34,055 bases of DNA from Nevskia sp. (GTDB taxonomy: Bacteria; Pseudomonadota; Gammaproteobacteria; Nevskiales; Nevskiaceae), in contig JAQGNU010000189.1 in assembly GCA_028291645.1 (NCBI GenBank), positions 1-34,055 on the forward strand, read 5' to 3'. The translations under genes and the position numbers were made by a program. Under the pieces are notes generated by a model. The model was not told the DNA's origin and did no database searches. It saw only the letters and a program-made list of their open reading frames with translations. This document shows, in pieces, positions 16,943 to 24,254 of this stretch. Position 1 is the first letter of the stretch; each line of letters begins with the position of its first letter.

Positions 16943-17641
16943 ATGAAAATCCGCCGCACCTGCATGCGCGATGAAGTGCGTGACCTGGTGGTCGAGCGGA
17001 TTCTCGACGGCAGCTACCCGGCCGGTACACGGCTCAAGGAACTGGCACTGGCGGCGGAGTGCAATGTCAGTCAGGCGCCGGTACGCGAAGCGCTGCGCGA
17101 ACTGGAAGCGCTCGGCCTGGTGCAATCGGAGCGCTACCGCGGCACCCGCGTCCGCACCGCCGACATCATGCAGTTGCGCGAAGCCTACGAACTGCGCGCC
17201 TTGCTCGAAGAACGTTCCGCGCAGTTGGCGGTACCCTGCAGCGCTCAGGTGCTGAAAGCTCTGCACACCGAAGTCAAGCGCATGCGGCGCGGACTCAGCC
17301 GACACGACTACGGCATGCATGCCGAAGCGGCTGCCGCATTCCATCGTCTGCTGGTTGCCGCGTCCGGCAATGCCACTTTCCTGCATGCCTGGGATTCACT
17401 GCATTGGGAAGTGCGTAGCCGCATCGTCGGCCAGCAGTTGCATGAGCGGGGTGTCGATATGCGCAGTTTTGTCGATGGGCATGCGGAAATCGTCGCACTG
17501 CTCGAAAAAGATGACGGCGTCGGTGCCGGTCGTCGCCTGCGCGAGCTGATCGAGCAGGTGCTGCGGGCGATTGAACCCGATCGCGCGCTGGTGATCCCCA
17601 TCGCGCAGAAACCGGTGCGACGCAGGCCCGCGCAGGCTTGA
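16943..17641 (+). CDS. GntR-family (FadR/FCD type) transcriptional regulator
   Basis: The 232-residue protein has an N-terminal winged helix-turn-helix (about residues 5-75, with ERILDGSYPAGTRLKE and the recognition part VSQAPVREALRELEALGLV) and a C-terminal all-helical FCD ligand-binding domain. FCD domains usually bind small organic acids with a metal held by D and H residues; candidate residues are in the EAAAAFHRLLVAASGN and VDGHAEIVALL stretches. The ATG lies 4 bp after the stop of the efflux lipoprotein gene, so it is in the same transcript and may act as autoregulator of the pump. A FadR-type regulator at the end of an RND operon is less usual than TetR or MarR. Confidence 0.9.
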   Translation: MKIRRTCMRDEVRDLVVERILDGSYPAGTRLKELALAAECNVSQAPVREALRELEALGLVQSERYRGTRVRTADIMQLREAYELRALLEERSAQLAVPCSAQVLKALHTEVKRMRRGLSRHDYGMHAEAAAAFHRLLVAASGNATFLHAWDSLHWEVRSRIVGQQLHERGVDMRSFVDGHAEIVALLEKDDGVGAGRRLRELIEQVLRAIEPDRALVIPIAQKPVRRRPAQA

Positions 17642-17650
17642 GCCTTGCGC

Positions 17651-18676
17651 CTATGCGCGCACGCGTACAAGTTCCGCCAGCAAGGCATCGCCGGGCCAAT
17701 CGCGGCGGCCGCCGCGCTCGGCTGCACGGATCAACTCCAGCAGCCGCTGATTGATCGGCGCATGGCGTCCGCTCCGAACCGCCAGCCGAACAATCTCGCC
17801 GTTGAGCCAGTCCACTTCGGTACTGCGCCCGGCTTCGAGATCCTCCCACATCGATGAGCGCGCCAGCGGATCGATCGCCAGCATGCGGTTGGCAGCCAGT
17901 CGAAATAGGAAATCCGGCAGTTCGAGCATGCGCGGCAGCCAGGCTACCGGCAGCGGCGTGAGCTTGGCGACGGCTTGCCCGGCGGCAGCGAGTATCTGTA
18001 TCGCTTCGTACTGGGCAGCGGCGCAACAGCGGCGATAACTGCGCTGCGATAGCTCGACCTTCAGCGGCAGGCCGCACAGCGCATTGATCGAATTGTTCAG
18101 ATTAAGGAGCAGCTTGCCCCATTGCACCGCCGGCATGTCGTTGCGTTGCTCGATCGCTAAGCCCGCCGCCGCGAACGAGGCCAGATACGGACGTAGCGCT
18201 GCACTCCCCTGCACCATCAACTGTCCTGCCGAGCCCTGATGAAACGCACCGCCGCCACGGTTCAAAACATTGAACGGCACCATGCCAGCCAAGACGACGC
18301 ACTGCGGTAGCCACCGTTGCAGCGTCGCTGCATGGCCGAGACCATTCTGGAAACTGATGACAGTAGTGCCCGGTTTCAGCACGCTGGCAAGCGTTTGTCC
18401 GGCCTGCTCGGTGGCGGCGGACTTCACCGTAATCAGAACCAGCCCAGCATCGGCCGCCGCATTCGCATCGTCGACCACGAAGTCGATCTGCTCGGCCGGC
18501 ACCCGCTGAGACGCACCGCGCAGATCGCTCAGTTTCAGGCCATCGGCACGCAGCTGCTGCGCCAGTCGCGCGCGGCCGATCAAGCGGACGCGCGCACCGG
18601 CCGACAATAAACGTCCGCCGATATAGCAACCGACGCTGCCGGCGCCGAAGATGCAAATCCTGCCGAGCGGTTGCAT
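17651..18676 (-). CDS. panE: 2-dehydropantoate 2-reductase (ketopantoate reductase family)
   Basis: The protein has about 341 residues. The enzyme reduces ketopantoate to pantoate with NADPH in pantothenate synthesis. The N-terminal Rossmann fold begins [17 protein letters not shown] (GxGxxG). The [11 protein letters not shown] segment contains the family lysine, [14 protein letters not shown] the NGLG motif, and the C-terminal half has [15 protein letters not shown] and [20 protein letters not shown], which are characteristic of the ketopantoate reductase C-terminal domain. A TTG start three bases upstream is possible; I prefer the ATG. It is convergent with the GntR gene. Members of this fold sometimes reduce other 2-oxoacids, so the pantothenate role is likely but not certain. 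Confidence 0.9.
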   Translation of the reverse strand: MQPLGRICIFGAGSVGCYIGGRLLSAGARVRLIGRARLAQQLRADGLKLSDLRGASQRVPAEQIDFVVDDANAAADAGLVLITVKSAATEQAGQTLASVLKPGTTVISFQNGLGHAATLQRWLPQCVVLAGMVPFNVLNRGGGAFHQGSAGQLMVQGSAALRPYLASFAAAGLAIEQRNDMPAVQWGKLLLNLNNSINALCGLPLKVELSQRSYRRCCAAAQYEAIQILAAAGQAVAKLTPLPVAWLPRMLELPDFLFRLAANRMLAIDPLARSSMWEDLEAGRSTEVDWLNGEIVRLAVRSGRHAPINQRLLELIRAAERGGRRDWPGDALLAELVRVRA

Positions 18677-18825
18677 CAATGGTCATCGAACGAGTTGCGC
18701 ATGGTGTTCATCATAGCGGGGCGGGCGTAACCTTCAGCGAGCTTGTGGCACGCGCATGCGAACTGCGCAGTTGCCTGCGCTTGGTTAAGCTGCATCGACG
18801 CAAGCTGCTTCCGAGGACATCGATC

Positions 18826-19230
18826 ATGGACAATCATGCAAGCGGCACATTTGACGTGAAGCTGAGCCCGCAAGGACCGGAGGACAAATCAAGCGGCACG
18901 AAGCTTGGCAGGATGTCGCTCGACAAACAGTTTCACGGCGATCTCGAAGCGAGCAGTACGGGCGAGATGCTGACGGCAATGACCGAGATCGAGGGCTCGG
19001 CCGGCTACGTTGCGATCGAACGCATCTGCGGAACGCTGCACGGCCGCAAGGGCAGCTTCGTATTGCAGCACAGCGGCATGCTGACGCGCGGCACGCCGCT
19101 GCTAGCCGTCGTGGTTGTATCCGACTCCGGCAGCGATGAACTGCGCGGAATCTGCGGCACGATGACGATCAAGATCGCCGACAAGAAGCACTACTACGAG
19201 TTCGACTACACGCTCGGCGAAACGCACTGA
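18826..19230 (+). CDS. DUF3224 domain protein
   Basis: The 134-residue protein matches the DUF3224 layout: a beta-barrel-like domain with FDVKLSPQG at the start, [45 protein letters not shown] in the middle, and a [15 protein letters not shown] ending. The fold of this family is allene-oxide-cyclase-like; its function is not known. There is no signal peptide. The ATG at 18826 has GAGG about 9 bases upstream; an upstream in-frame extension overlaps the panE promoter region and looks non-coding. It is divergent from panE. Confidence 0.87.
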   Translation: MDNHASGTFDVKLSPQGPEDKSSGTKLGRMSLDKQFHGDLEASSTGEMLTAMTEIEGSAGYVAIERICGTLHGRKGSFVLQHSGMLTRGTPLLAVVVVSDSGSDELRGICGTMTIKIADKKHYYEFDYTLGETH

Positions 19231-19436
19231 TCAAACTGGAGCAGTGCGTTCAAACGAACCTGCTTGCAGTCTCAATCGACATTTCTCTCGTCTGAGCTGC
19301 GAGCAGGGTCGGCATCGTACCGATGCGGATGCCACCGAACAGGCGCGCTACAAGCCCACTGTTGTTCGGCACAGCGATCGCGCGCCGGTACGATCGACCG
19401 ACCCTTATCCGTGGCCGGCTGGTAACTTTTGCGAAG

Positions 19437-19997
19437 TCAGTAGCCGCCGCTTCCCAGTACTTTCAGTTCGACGCGACGATTGATCGCGCGCCCTTCTTCG
19501 CTGCTGTTGTCGGCGATTGGAAACTCCTTGCCGTAGCCTTCCGCGCCGAGATGACCGGCATCGACGCCGCGGCTGTACAGATACTCTTTCACCGACTTCG
19601 CACGGCTCCAGGACAGCTTCTTGTTGTAAGCCGCGGAACCGATGCTGTCGGTAAAGCCATCGATCTCAACCTTGACGCCGGTGGTCTTCAGCGACTCGGC
19701 AACCGGGTCGAGCAGCGCTTTGGCGTTGAGCGTCAGCGTCGACTTATTGAAATCGAAATTGACGCCGGTCAGCACCAGCTTGTCGCCAGTCTTGCACCCA
19801 CCCAGTGCATTCAACTGACAGGGCGGCGGTGGTGGAGGTAGCGGCGCGGGTTCCGGTGCCGGTGGTAGCGGCGGCGGTGGCGGCGCAATGATCTTCTGAT
19901 TGCTGTAGTCCAGACCATTGCTGGCGAGATAGCAGCCGCTGAGCGGAACCGTGAGCGCAAAGGCAATACAGGCAGCGGAATTGATTTTATGAAGCAT
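19437..19997 (-). CDS. OmpA-domain lipoprotein (copy 1)
   Basis: The 186-residue outer-membrane lipoprotein probably binds peptidoglycan. The signal peptide ends in PLSGC (cysteine about residue 22). A NGLDYSNQK segment and a polyproline linker (about residues 38-58) lead into the OmpA-like domain. This contains NFDFNKSTLTLNAKALLDPV, the diaminopimelate-binding region DGFTDSIGSAAYNKKLSWSRAKSV (Asp and Arg kept) and GRAINRRVEL. The usual GHTD is GFTD here. AAGGAG precedes the ATG at a spacing of 8. It is the third gene of a probable minus-strand operon with the two small frames to its right. It is a close paralog of the gene at 21131 in opposite orientation. Confidence 0.9.
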   Translation of the reverse strand: MLHKINSAACIAFALTVPLSGCYLASNGLDYSNQKIIAPPPPPLPPAPEPAPLPPPPPPCQLNALGGCKTGDKLVLTGVNFDFNKSTLTLNAKALLDPVAESLKTTGVKVEIDGFTDSIGSAAYNKKLSWSRAKSVKEYLYSRGVDAGHLGAEGYGKEFPIADNSSEEGRAINRRVELKVLGSGGY

Positions 19998-20038
19998 CGA
20001 GAAACTCCTTGCGGGCAACTGAGGAAACTCCATTAACG

Positions 20039-20200
20039 TCAACCGCCAGCGGGATCGATGGGCACGGCGGGCGGCGGCGGCGCCTGCACGATGACCTTCT
20101 GATTGCTGTAGTCCAGGCCGTTGGAGGCGAGATAGCAGCCACTCAATGGCATCGTGAGCACCAGGGCAATAAAGGCGACGGGACTGACTTTCTTAAGCAT
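20039..20200 (-). CDS. Short lipoprotein, truncated paralog of the OmpA lipoproteins
   Basis: The 53-residue product has a signal peptide with lipobox PLSGC, then YLASNGLDYSNQKVIVQAP and a short proline-rich end. This is nearly the same as the N-termini of the two neighbouring OmpA-domain lipoproteins, but the frame stops where their proline linker continues, so there is no OmpA domain. It keeps its own AAGGAG site, and the leader DNA upstream also resembles that of copy 1 (both have ACTCCTTGC and GGAACTCCAT or GAAACTCCAT when read on the plus strand). It could be a decayed duplicate or a functional mini-lipoprotein. Confidence 0.65.
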   Translation of the reverse strand: MLKKVSPVAFIALVLTMPLSGCYLASNGLDYSNQKVIVQAPPPPAVPIDPAGG

Positions 20201-20241
20201 CGAACCACTCCTTGCAGACAGCTGTAGGAACTCCATGGATG

Positions 20242-20418
20242 TCACCCGCCGGTGGCTTTTGCGCCGCGAGCGCTGGCCGGCGCGATACGCGCCGGACACC
20301 GTTGCGACGAATGCCGCCGGGTGGGTAGTGAAAACGTGACGCTCAGGAGGTATGCCACGGCAGACGCCGCAAGCTGAACCGAGACCAACGGATTTAAGCT
20401 GCCATAGAAGCTATTCAT
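20242..20418 (-). CDS. Putative 58-residue small membrane protein
   Basis: The frame encodes MNSFYGSLNPLVSVQLAASA and continues with a hydrophobic stretch (to about residue 32), then a basic Arg/Ala-rich tail. It has an AAGGGGAAG ribosome binding site about 6 bases before the ATG. It lies 41 bp upstream of the short lipoprotein gene on the same strand, which would make a three-gene operon with copy 1 of the OmpA lipoprotein. I recognise no family. The third codon positions are mostly G or C, as expected here for coding DNA, but the size makes chance possible. Confidence 0.35.
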   Translation of the reverse strand: MNSFYGSLNPLVSVQLAASAVAYLLSVTFSLPTRRHSSQRCPARIAPASARGAKATGG

Positions 20419-20952
20419 GCTTCTTCCCCTTGAGCATCACTGAACTGACTTCAGCGCCCACCGACGGTACCGGCGCGCGCTAAAGCTGTTTGTCCCTGCC
20501 CAAGTGTCTTGCCGCGGTCGCGTCCGACTTAAAGCCCGTCGATCGTCGCCACGCTATTGCCAGCTTGCACGCAAAGCCCGTGCCCGCTGAGCATCGCAAA
20601 GCCTGAATCCCGATGCAAACGGGACACAAACCTTGGTTGCACATATCCCAGCTTCACCGCACTGGCGCCGGTCGTCGGCGTTGACCCGGGGCTATGTTCC
20701 GACCTGCATTTTCAGGCCGACAAGGGCGGCTGCAACGGCTCATGTTTGCCAGACGCCGCGGAAAACCCTAGACACCGGCAAAAACCCGAACTACGATTGT
20801 GCACTGCGGTTAGAAAAAATAACGCAGGCGCTGCGGGCAATCCGCCGGACGCCATTGCGGAGCAGCTTGTTGGCAGGGATCACGACAGTTTCAACGGGCG
20901 CCTGTGAAAACCGGCGCGCTTTGAAACGCGTGGCAATCCTAAGGAGAGAAGC
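20419..20952. other. Intergenic region between opposed lipoprotein genes
   Basis: About 530 bases with no gene I would support. Open frames exist but have no good ribosome binding site or protein-like composition. It must hold the divergent promoters of the minus-strand lipoprotein operon and of the plus-strand genes that follow. Confidence 0.45.
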
Positions 20953-21099
20953 ATGCATCGCTTCAACCATTTCACGTCCAACTGCACTTGCTCGACTTGC
21001 GACAGTTCTTACGCGAACTCCTCGGTGCGTCACTGTTCTCCGTCAGTTGTTCGGCCCGATTGCAATGTGCCGATCAGCCGTCGAACGCCGTGTCCATGA
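20953..21099 (+). CDS. Putative 48-residue cysteine-rich peptide
   Basis: The frame begins MHRFNHFTSNCTCSTCDSS and carries six cysteines in 48 residues, three of them in a CxCxxC cluster. A very strong TAAGGAGAG ribosome binding site lies at the correct distance before the ATG. It ends 31 bp before the OmpA lipoprotein copy 2, so it could be the first gene of that transcript or a leader peptide. There is no signal peptide. I recognise no family; the cysteine cluster could bind metal. The codon composition is only moderately coding-like. Confidence 0.35.
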   Translation: MHRFNHFTSNCTCSTCDSSYANSSVRHCSPSVVRPDCNVPISRRTPCP

Positions 21100-21130
21100 G
21101 TTCCAACAATCGTAAGTAAGGGGTCATTCG

Positions 21131-21802
21131 ATGTTCAAGAAAGCACGTTCCGCCGCTTGTGTTGCCGTGGTGCTCGCGGTTCCGCTCAGCGGCTGTTATC
21201 TCGCCACTAACGGCCTGGACTACAGCAACCAGAAGGTCATCGTGCAGGCGCCGCCGCCCGCGCCCGTACCGCCGCCACCGCTACCACCACCGCCGCCGCC
21301 ATGCGAGATGAACTCGATGGGCGGCTGCAAGACCGGTGACAAGGTCGTGCTGAACGGCGTCAACTTCGATTTCGACAAGTCGACGTTGACGCTCAATGCC
21401 AAAGCGCTGCTCGATCCGGTCGCTGACTCGCTGAAGACCACCGGCGCCACGGTCGAGGTCGATGGCCACACCGACGGCATCGGTTCGGATGCGTACAATG
21501 ACAGGCTGTCGGTCAATCGCGCCAAATCCGTCAAGCAATACTTGACCTACAAGGGCGTGGACTCGCAACGTCTTGCGGCGAAGGGTTTCGGTAAGAGAGT
21601 ACCGATTGCCGACAACGGTACCGACGAAGGCCGTGCGATCAATCGCCGCGTCGAACTGAAGGTCTTGGACGGCGGCTACGTGCCCCCGCCCGTCGCGGCC
21701 TACAGCCCGGCACCTGCTCCGCCACCGCCGCCGGAACCGGAGCCGCTGCATCCGCACGTTCCGATGGGGCCCGTCGGCGGACTGACAGGTCCGATCTTCT
21801 GA
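21131..21802 (+). CDS. OmpA-domain lipoprotein (copy 2)
   Basis: This is a 223-residue paralog of copy 1. The signal peptide ends in PLSGC, followed by YLATNGLDYSNQKVIVQAP, a polyproline linker (about residues 40-57), and a complete OmpA-like domain with VDGHTDGIGSDAYNDRLSVN and GRAINRRVEL. Unlike copy 1 it has a C-terminal tail of about 40 residues rich in proline (PAPAPPPPPEPEP) that could reach through the wall or bind a partner. AAGGGG precedes the ATG. The heavy polyproline content makes translation likely to depend on EF-P, whose modifying enzyme EpmA is encoded in this window. Confidence 0.92.
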   Translation: MFKKARSAACVAVVLAVPLSGCYLATNGLDYSNQKVIVQAPPPAPVPPPPLPPPPPPCEMNSMGGCKTGDKVVLNGVNFDFDKSTLTLNAKALLDPVADSLKTTGATVEVDGHTDGIGSDAYNDRLSVNRAKSVKQYLTYKGVDSQRLAAKGFGKRVPIADNGTDEGRAINRRVELKVLDGGYVPPPVAAYSPAPAPPPPPEPEPLHPHVPMGPVGGLTGPIF

Positions 21803-21815
21803 AACGACTCGGGCG

Positions 21816-21849
21816 GGCGCCGACGCGATTGTCTTCGTAAGTCGGCGCC
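21816..21849. terminator. GC-rich stem-loop after OmpA lipoprotein copy 2
   Basis: GGCGCCGAC and GTCGGCGCC form a perfect 9-bp stem with a 16-base loop, starting 13 bp after the stop codon. A second short hairpin (CCGGCT/AGCCGG) follows at once. There is no T-tract, so this is a possible terminator or 3' end stabiliser. Confidence 0.4.
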
Positions 21850-21908
21850 GGCTCAGCCGGGTTGAGGCGCACCGGCTGTCATCGGCCGGCGTCGCCACGA
21901 GTTTCAAA

Positions 21909-21975
21909 TGGTGCCCGAAGCCGGACTCGAACCGGCATAACCTTGCGGTTGAGGGATTTTAAGTCCCTTGCGTCT
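21909..21975 (-). other. 3' fragment of tRNA-Leu(UAA): element attachment site
   Basis: Read on the minus strand, the sequence has AGACGC from the D-loop end, a complete anticodon arm GGGACTTAAAATCCC (anticodon TAA), a variable arm, the T-arm GGTTCGAGTCC, the 3' acceptor strand TTCGGGCA and CCA. The 5' acceptor strand and D-stem are missing; they are replaced by AT-rich DNA (TATAAC and beyond). Tyrosine integrases commonly use tRNA 3' ends as attB and leave such a displaced 3' copy at one end. The intact tRNA-Leu is expected at the other end, outside this window. It is unlikely to be a working tRNA gene. Confidence 0.85.
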
Positions 21976-22141
21976 GTTATATATTATTGATTTTTATAGA
22001 TAATTATTCTGAGCAATTCCGACTGTGTAAGAGAATGTGTAAATTTGTGTGTCGACTTCGTAAACCTAAAGGCGCTCGTTAGCTCGCTGTTACTTCATGT
22101 AAATTCGCTTGAGATCCATATGGTGGAAACGGAGGGGCGTA

Positions 22142-22357
22142 ATGTCTGCAGTCGCACACGAAGGACCAATCACGACGATTAGCGCGCTTCTTACCGGCGA
22201 GATGGAGCGCGAAGTCAAACAGCTTTTGCACCAGGGCTACGTGGAAGTCTACGTGCCGACGAAAGAACTGCTTCGGCCCCAGCAGTTCTGCAGGGCCAAA
22301 ACGCGATCAGGCAGCCGTGCAGAGGAGCAGTGGAAGGTAGTTAAGTGCAGCGGATGA
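22142..22357 (+). CDS. Hypothetical 71-residue protein at the element's left end
   Basis: The product starts MSAVAHEGPITTISALLTGE, is mildly charged and has no signal peptide or TM helix. A GGAGGGG site precedes the ATG by about 5 bases. An in-frame start 33 bp upstream is possible but has no ribosome binding site. It is the first gene inside the element and convergent with the nucleotidyltransferase gene, 28 bp away. I recognise no family; a small regulatory or accessory protein of the element is possible. Confidence 0.5.
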   Translation: MSAVAHEGPITTISALLTGEMEREVKQLLHQGYVEVYVPTKELLRPQQFCRAKTRSGSRAEEQWKVVKCSG

Positions 22358-22385
22358 GCGCTTGTATCGCAGGGCGCCTTCGCTA

Positions 22386-23270
22386 TTAGGTCCAATTGTT
22401 CCACAGGCTGATCAGCCCGTTGATATAAGACCGTGCTGCCGCAGCTTCCCAACGACTCTGCCCCGTCCCAATCATGGGGCCCTGTTCGCTCACGCGCCGG
22501 ATCGCTGCGATATTCTCGTGAGCCCAATTCACCACGTTGCAGAACGTCTCTTGATACGTGGGCTGAAAGCAATCATGCGGCGCGCTATACACGAGGCATT
22601 CAATTGCATAAGACGGGGCGACGCCAGCAGCGAGCAGATTGCGCTCGACCATGTAGCGATTGGCGTTCTTGAATACCCTAGTCGTGGGCTTGAACCGGCC
22701 ACTAGTTTGAGCATTCTTGGCGACGCCATTGTCATAGTGCTGTCGCGGAAAGTTGACGATCCAATCGTTGTCGGCCTGAACCCAAACCGCAATGCCGGAC
22801 ACGTACCGTTGCTCGGTGGCGCTAATGAAGTTCGAATACTTGCGGTGCTCAATAGCGACGACAACGTCGGCCATGCGGTAAGGGGTCTGCACCTTAATGG
22901 CCTTGTTGCCCGGCTTTACAGCCGCCGATCCGTAGTATGCAACCAAGGCGGCTATAGCATCGCGGCGCCCATCGTTCCACAAATACGTTGCGTTTTGAAA
23001 GGCGGCACCATGCGCGTGCTGCGCCAATGGAGGCAGTGCGCTGACATCCGAGCGCAGCGTGTTTCGGATTTGAACTACCACATCGACATCGCTCTCCGAG
23101 TAAATATTCGTGTCGTTTCGATATGAACCCTGCAAGTAAATCTCGGGAGCATTTACGGCCGGCCACGCGCTACGTGCAAGAGCTTCCTTGATTGAGTTAT
23201 ACGTTTGCGCCGCAGTTGTAGCGGCCCCTTGGTTGGACCAGGTCGCCAGTTGGAATTCTGGGATCGCCAT
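22386..23270 (-). CDS. Second CD-NTase-like nucleotidyltransferase
   Basis: The 294-residue protein has the polymerase-beta-like nucleotidyltransferase core seen in CD-NTases and oligoadenylate synthases. The GS motif is YLQGSYRND (residues 48-49), the metal-binding DxD is SESDVDVVV (D61, D63), and a third carboxylate lies in MADVVVAIE (D135). All look intact. The C-terminal part is helical (PTTRVFKNANRYMV and a NWAHENI stretch), as in the OAS1-like second domain. It is clearly different from the DncV-like enzyme at 25071. It is the last gene of the minus-strand arm, 12 bp after the patatin gene. It is probably a cyclic oligonucleotide synthase; its clade and product are unknown to me. Confidence 0.85.
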   Translation of the reverse strand: MAIPEFQLATWSNQGAATTAAQTYNSIKEALARSAWPAVNAPEIYLQGSYRNDTNIYSESDVDVVVQIRNTLRSDVSALPPLAQHAHGAAFQNATYLWNDGRRDAIAALVAYYGSAAVKPGNKAIKVQTPYRMADVVVAIEHRKYSNFISATEQRYVSGIAVWVQADNDWIVNFPRQHYDNGVAKNAQTSGRFKPTTRVFKNANRYMVERNLLAAGVAPSYAIECLVYSAPHDCFQPTYQETFCNVVNWAHENIAAIRRVSEQGPMIGTGQSRWEAAAARSYINGLISLWNNWT

Positions 23271-23282
23271 ATTGTTTCCCTG

Positions 23283-24248
23283 CTAGTCCAGGAAATAAGC
23301 CTTCAAAAATCGCTCGCACTCCGCGTCGATGTCAGCCTTGTTTCTCAGTTCGTGGAAATGCGCAGCATCGTCCAGCTTGACGGGCACGTTCAGGATTGGA
23401 TCAATTCGCAGGTACTTCGAACCAACTAGGAATTTGGCCTGATGATGCACGAGCTGCGCTTGGCTCAACAGCACGATCTCATGAATCGGCAACATCCAAT
23501 TCAACCAGCCGCCGTTAGTCATGCGTTTGTAGTCATAAGGCAGCGGCCCAGGTTGGCCGGTCCCAACTGAGAGAAGCAATGGGCCGCTGTTGCCGCTGAC
23601 ATCGAGGTGCGGTCTGTGGACCCCACGCTTGCTGGGACGCTCAAACTGAAGCGCATCGATCACGCCGATCACCGACGGATTGTTGGCAGCAAGTCCTCCA
23701 TCAACGAGGTTGGCGGAATATTTTGAGTTTCGTGCCGGAAAATACGTGGGGGCCGCCGAGGTGGCCATGGCGACGTCGATCAGACGTTCATCGAGCCGGC
23801 CAGCGTTCCGGGCAAAGTAGTCAGTCTTGTGCAGACGAGGCTTCGCGTCGATCAGCGAAACCGAAGTGATGCAGGCATCGGTGGTCAGGTCCGCTAGGGT
23901 ATGCGCGCCGAACACCGCCTGAAGTTCGGATTCCAATGCCGCATCTCCGTAGCGCGGCTTGGTTGCCCGCGAGAGTCGCGAACGCCGGTTGCCTGCCCCA
24001 AAAACCTTCGGCACGAGGTCTAGCAGCAAAGCCCGCAGTTCGCCGGCAGAACGTCCCAACGCCAATCCCAGCCCGATGAGTCCACCGGCAGACGTGCCTA
24101 CGATGAGGTCAAACCGCTGACCCAGCGGCAGCGTCTCGTTCAGCTTTGAATTCAGGTAGTCCTCGATGTTCGCCAATATCGCCGCCGCCAAGTAACCGCG
24201 CACGCCGCCGCCATCAATGCTCAATATTCGGAACGCCTGTTGGGTCAT
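23283..24248 (-). CDS. capV: CapV-like patatin phospholipase
   Basis: The 321-residue patatin-like hydrolase has every catalytic feature: the oxyanion loop DGGGVRG (residues 12-18), the nucleophile elbow GTSAG (Ser53), and the catalytic aspartate in LVDGGLAANNP (Asp183). CapV enzymes of CBASS degrade the inner membrane of the infected cell once they bind a cyclic nucleotide, typically 3'3'-cGAMP made by DncV. The C-terminal 110 residues, after the DGG motif, hold no second domain I recognise. It lies between cap15 and the second nucleotidyltransferase, with gaps of 6 and 12 bp, so the three are cotranscribed. The family is well matched; activation by a cyclic nucleotide is inferred from context. 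Confidence 0.9.
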   Translation of the reverse strand: MTQQAFRILSIDGGGVRGYLAAAILANIEDYLNSKLNETLPLGQRFDLIVGTSAGGLIGLGLALGRSAGELRALLLDLVPKVFGAGNRRSRLSRATKPRYGDAALESELQAVFGAHTLADLTTDACITSVSLIDAKPRLHKTDYFARNAGRLDERLIDVAMATSAAPTYFPARNSKYSANLVDGGLAANNPSVIGVIDALQFERPSKRGVHRPHLDVSGNSGPLLLSVGTGQPGPLPYDYKRMTNGGWLNWMLPIHEIVLLSQAQLVHHQAKFLVGSKYLRIDPILNVPVKLDDAAHFHELRNKADIDAECERFLKAYFLD

Positions 24249-24254
24249 GCTCGC

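Noticed and set aside
20557..20907. 116-residue frame between the opposed lipoprotein genes
   Set aside because: No good ribosome binding site, no family and irregular composition.
21909..22060. tRNA-Leu(UAA) split by a group I intron
   Set aside because: Such introns sit in the anticodon loop. Here the whole anticodon arm is intact, the break is in the D-arm, and no 5' half follows.
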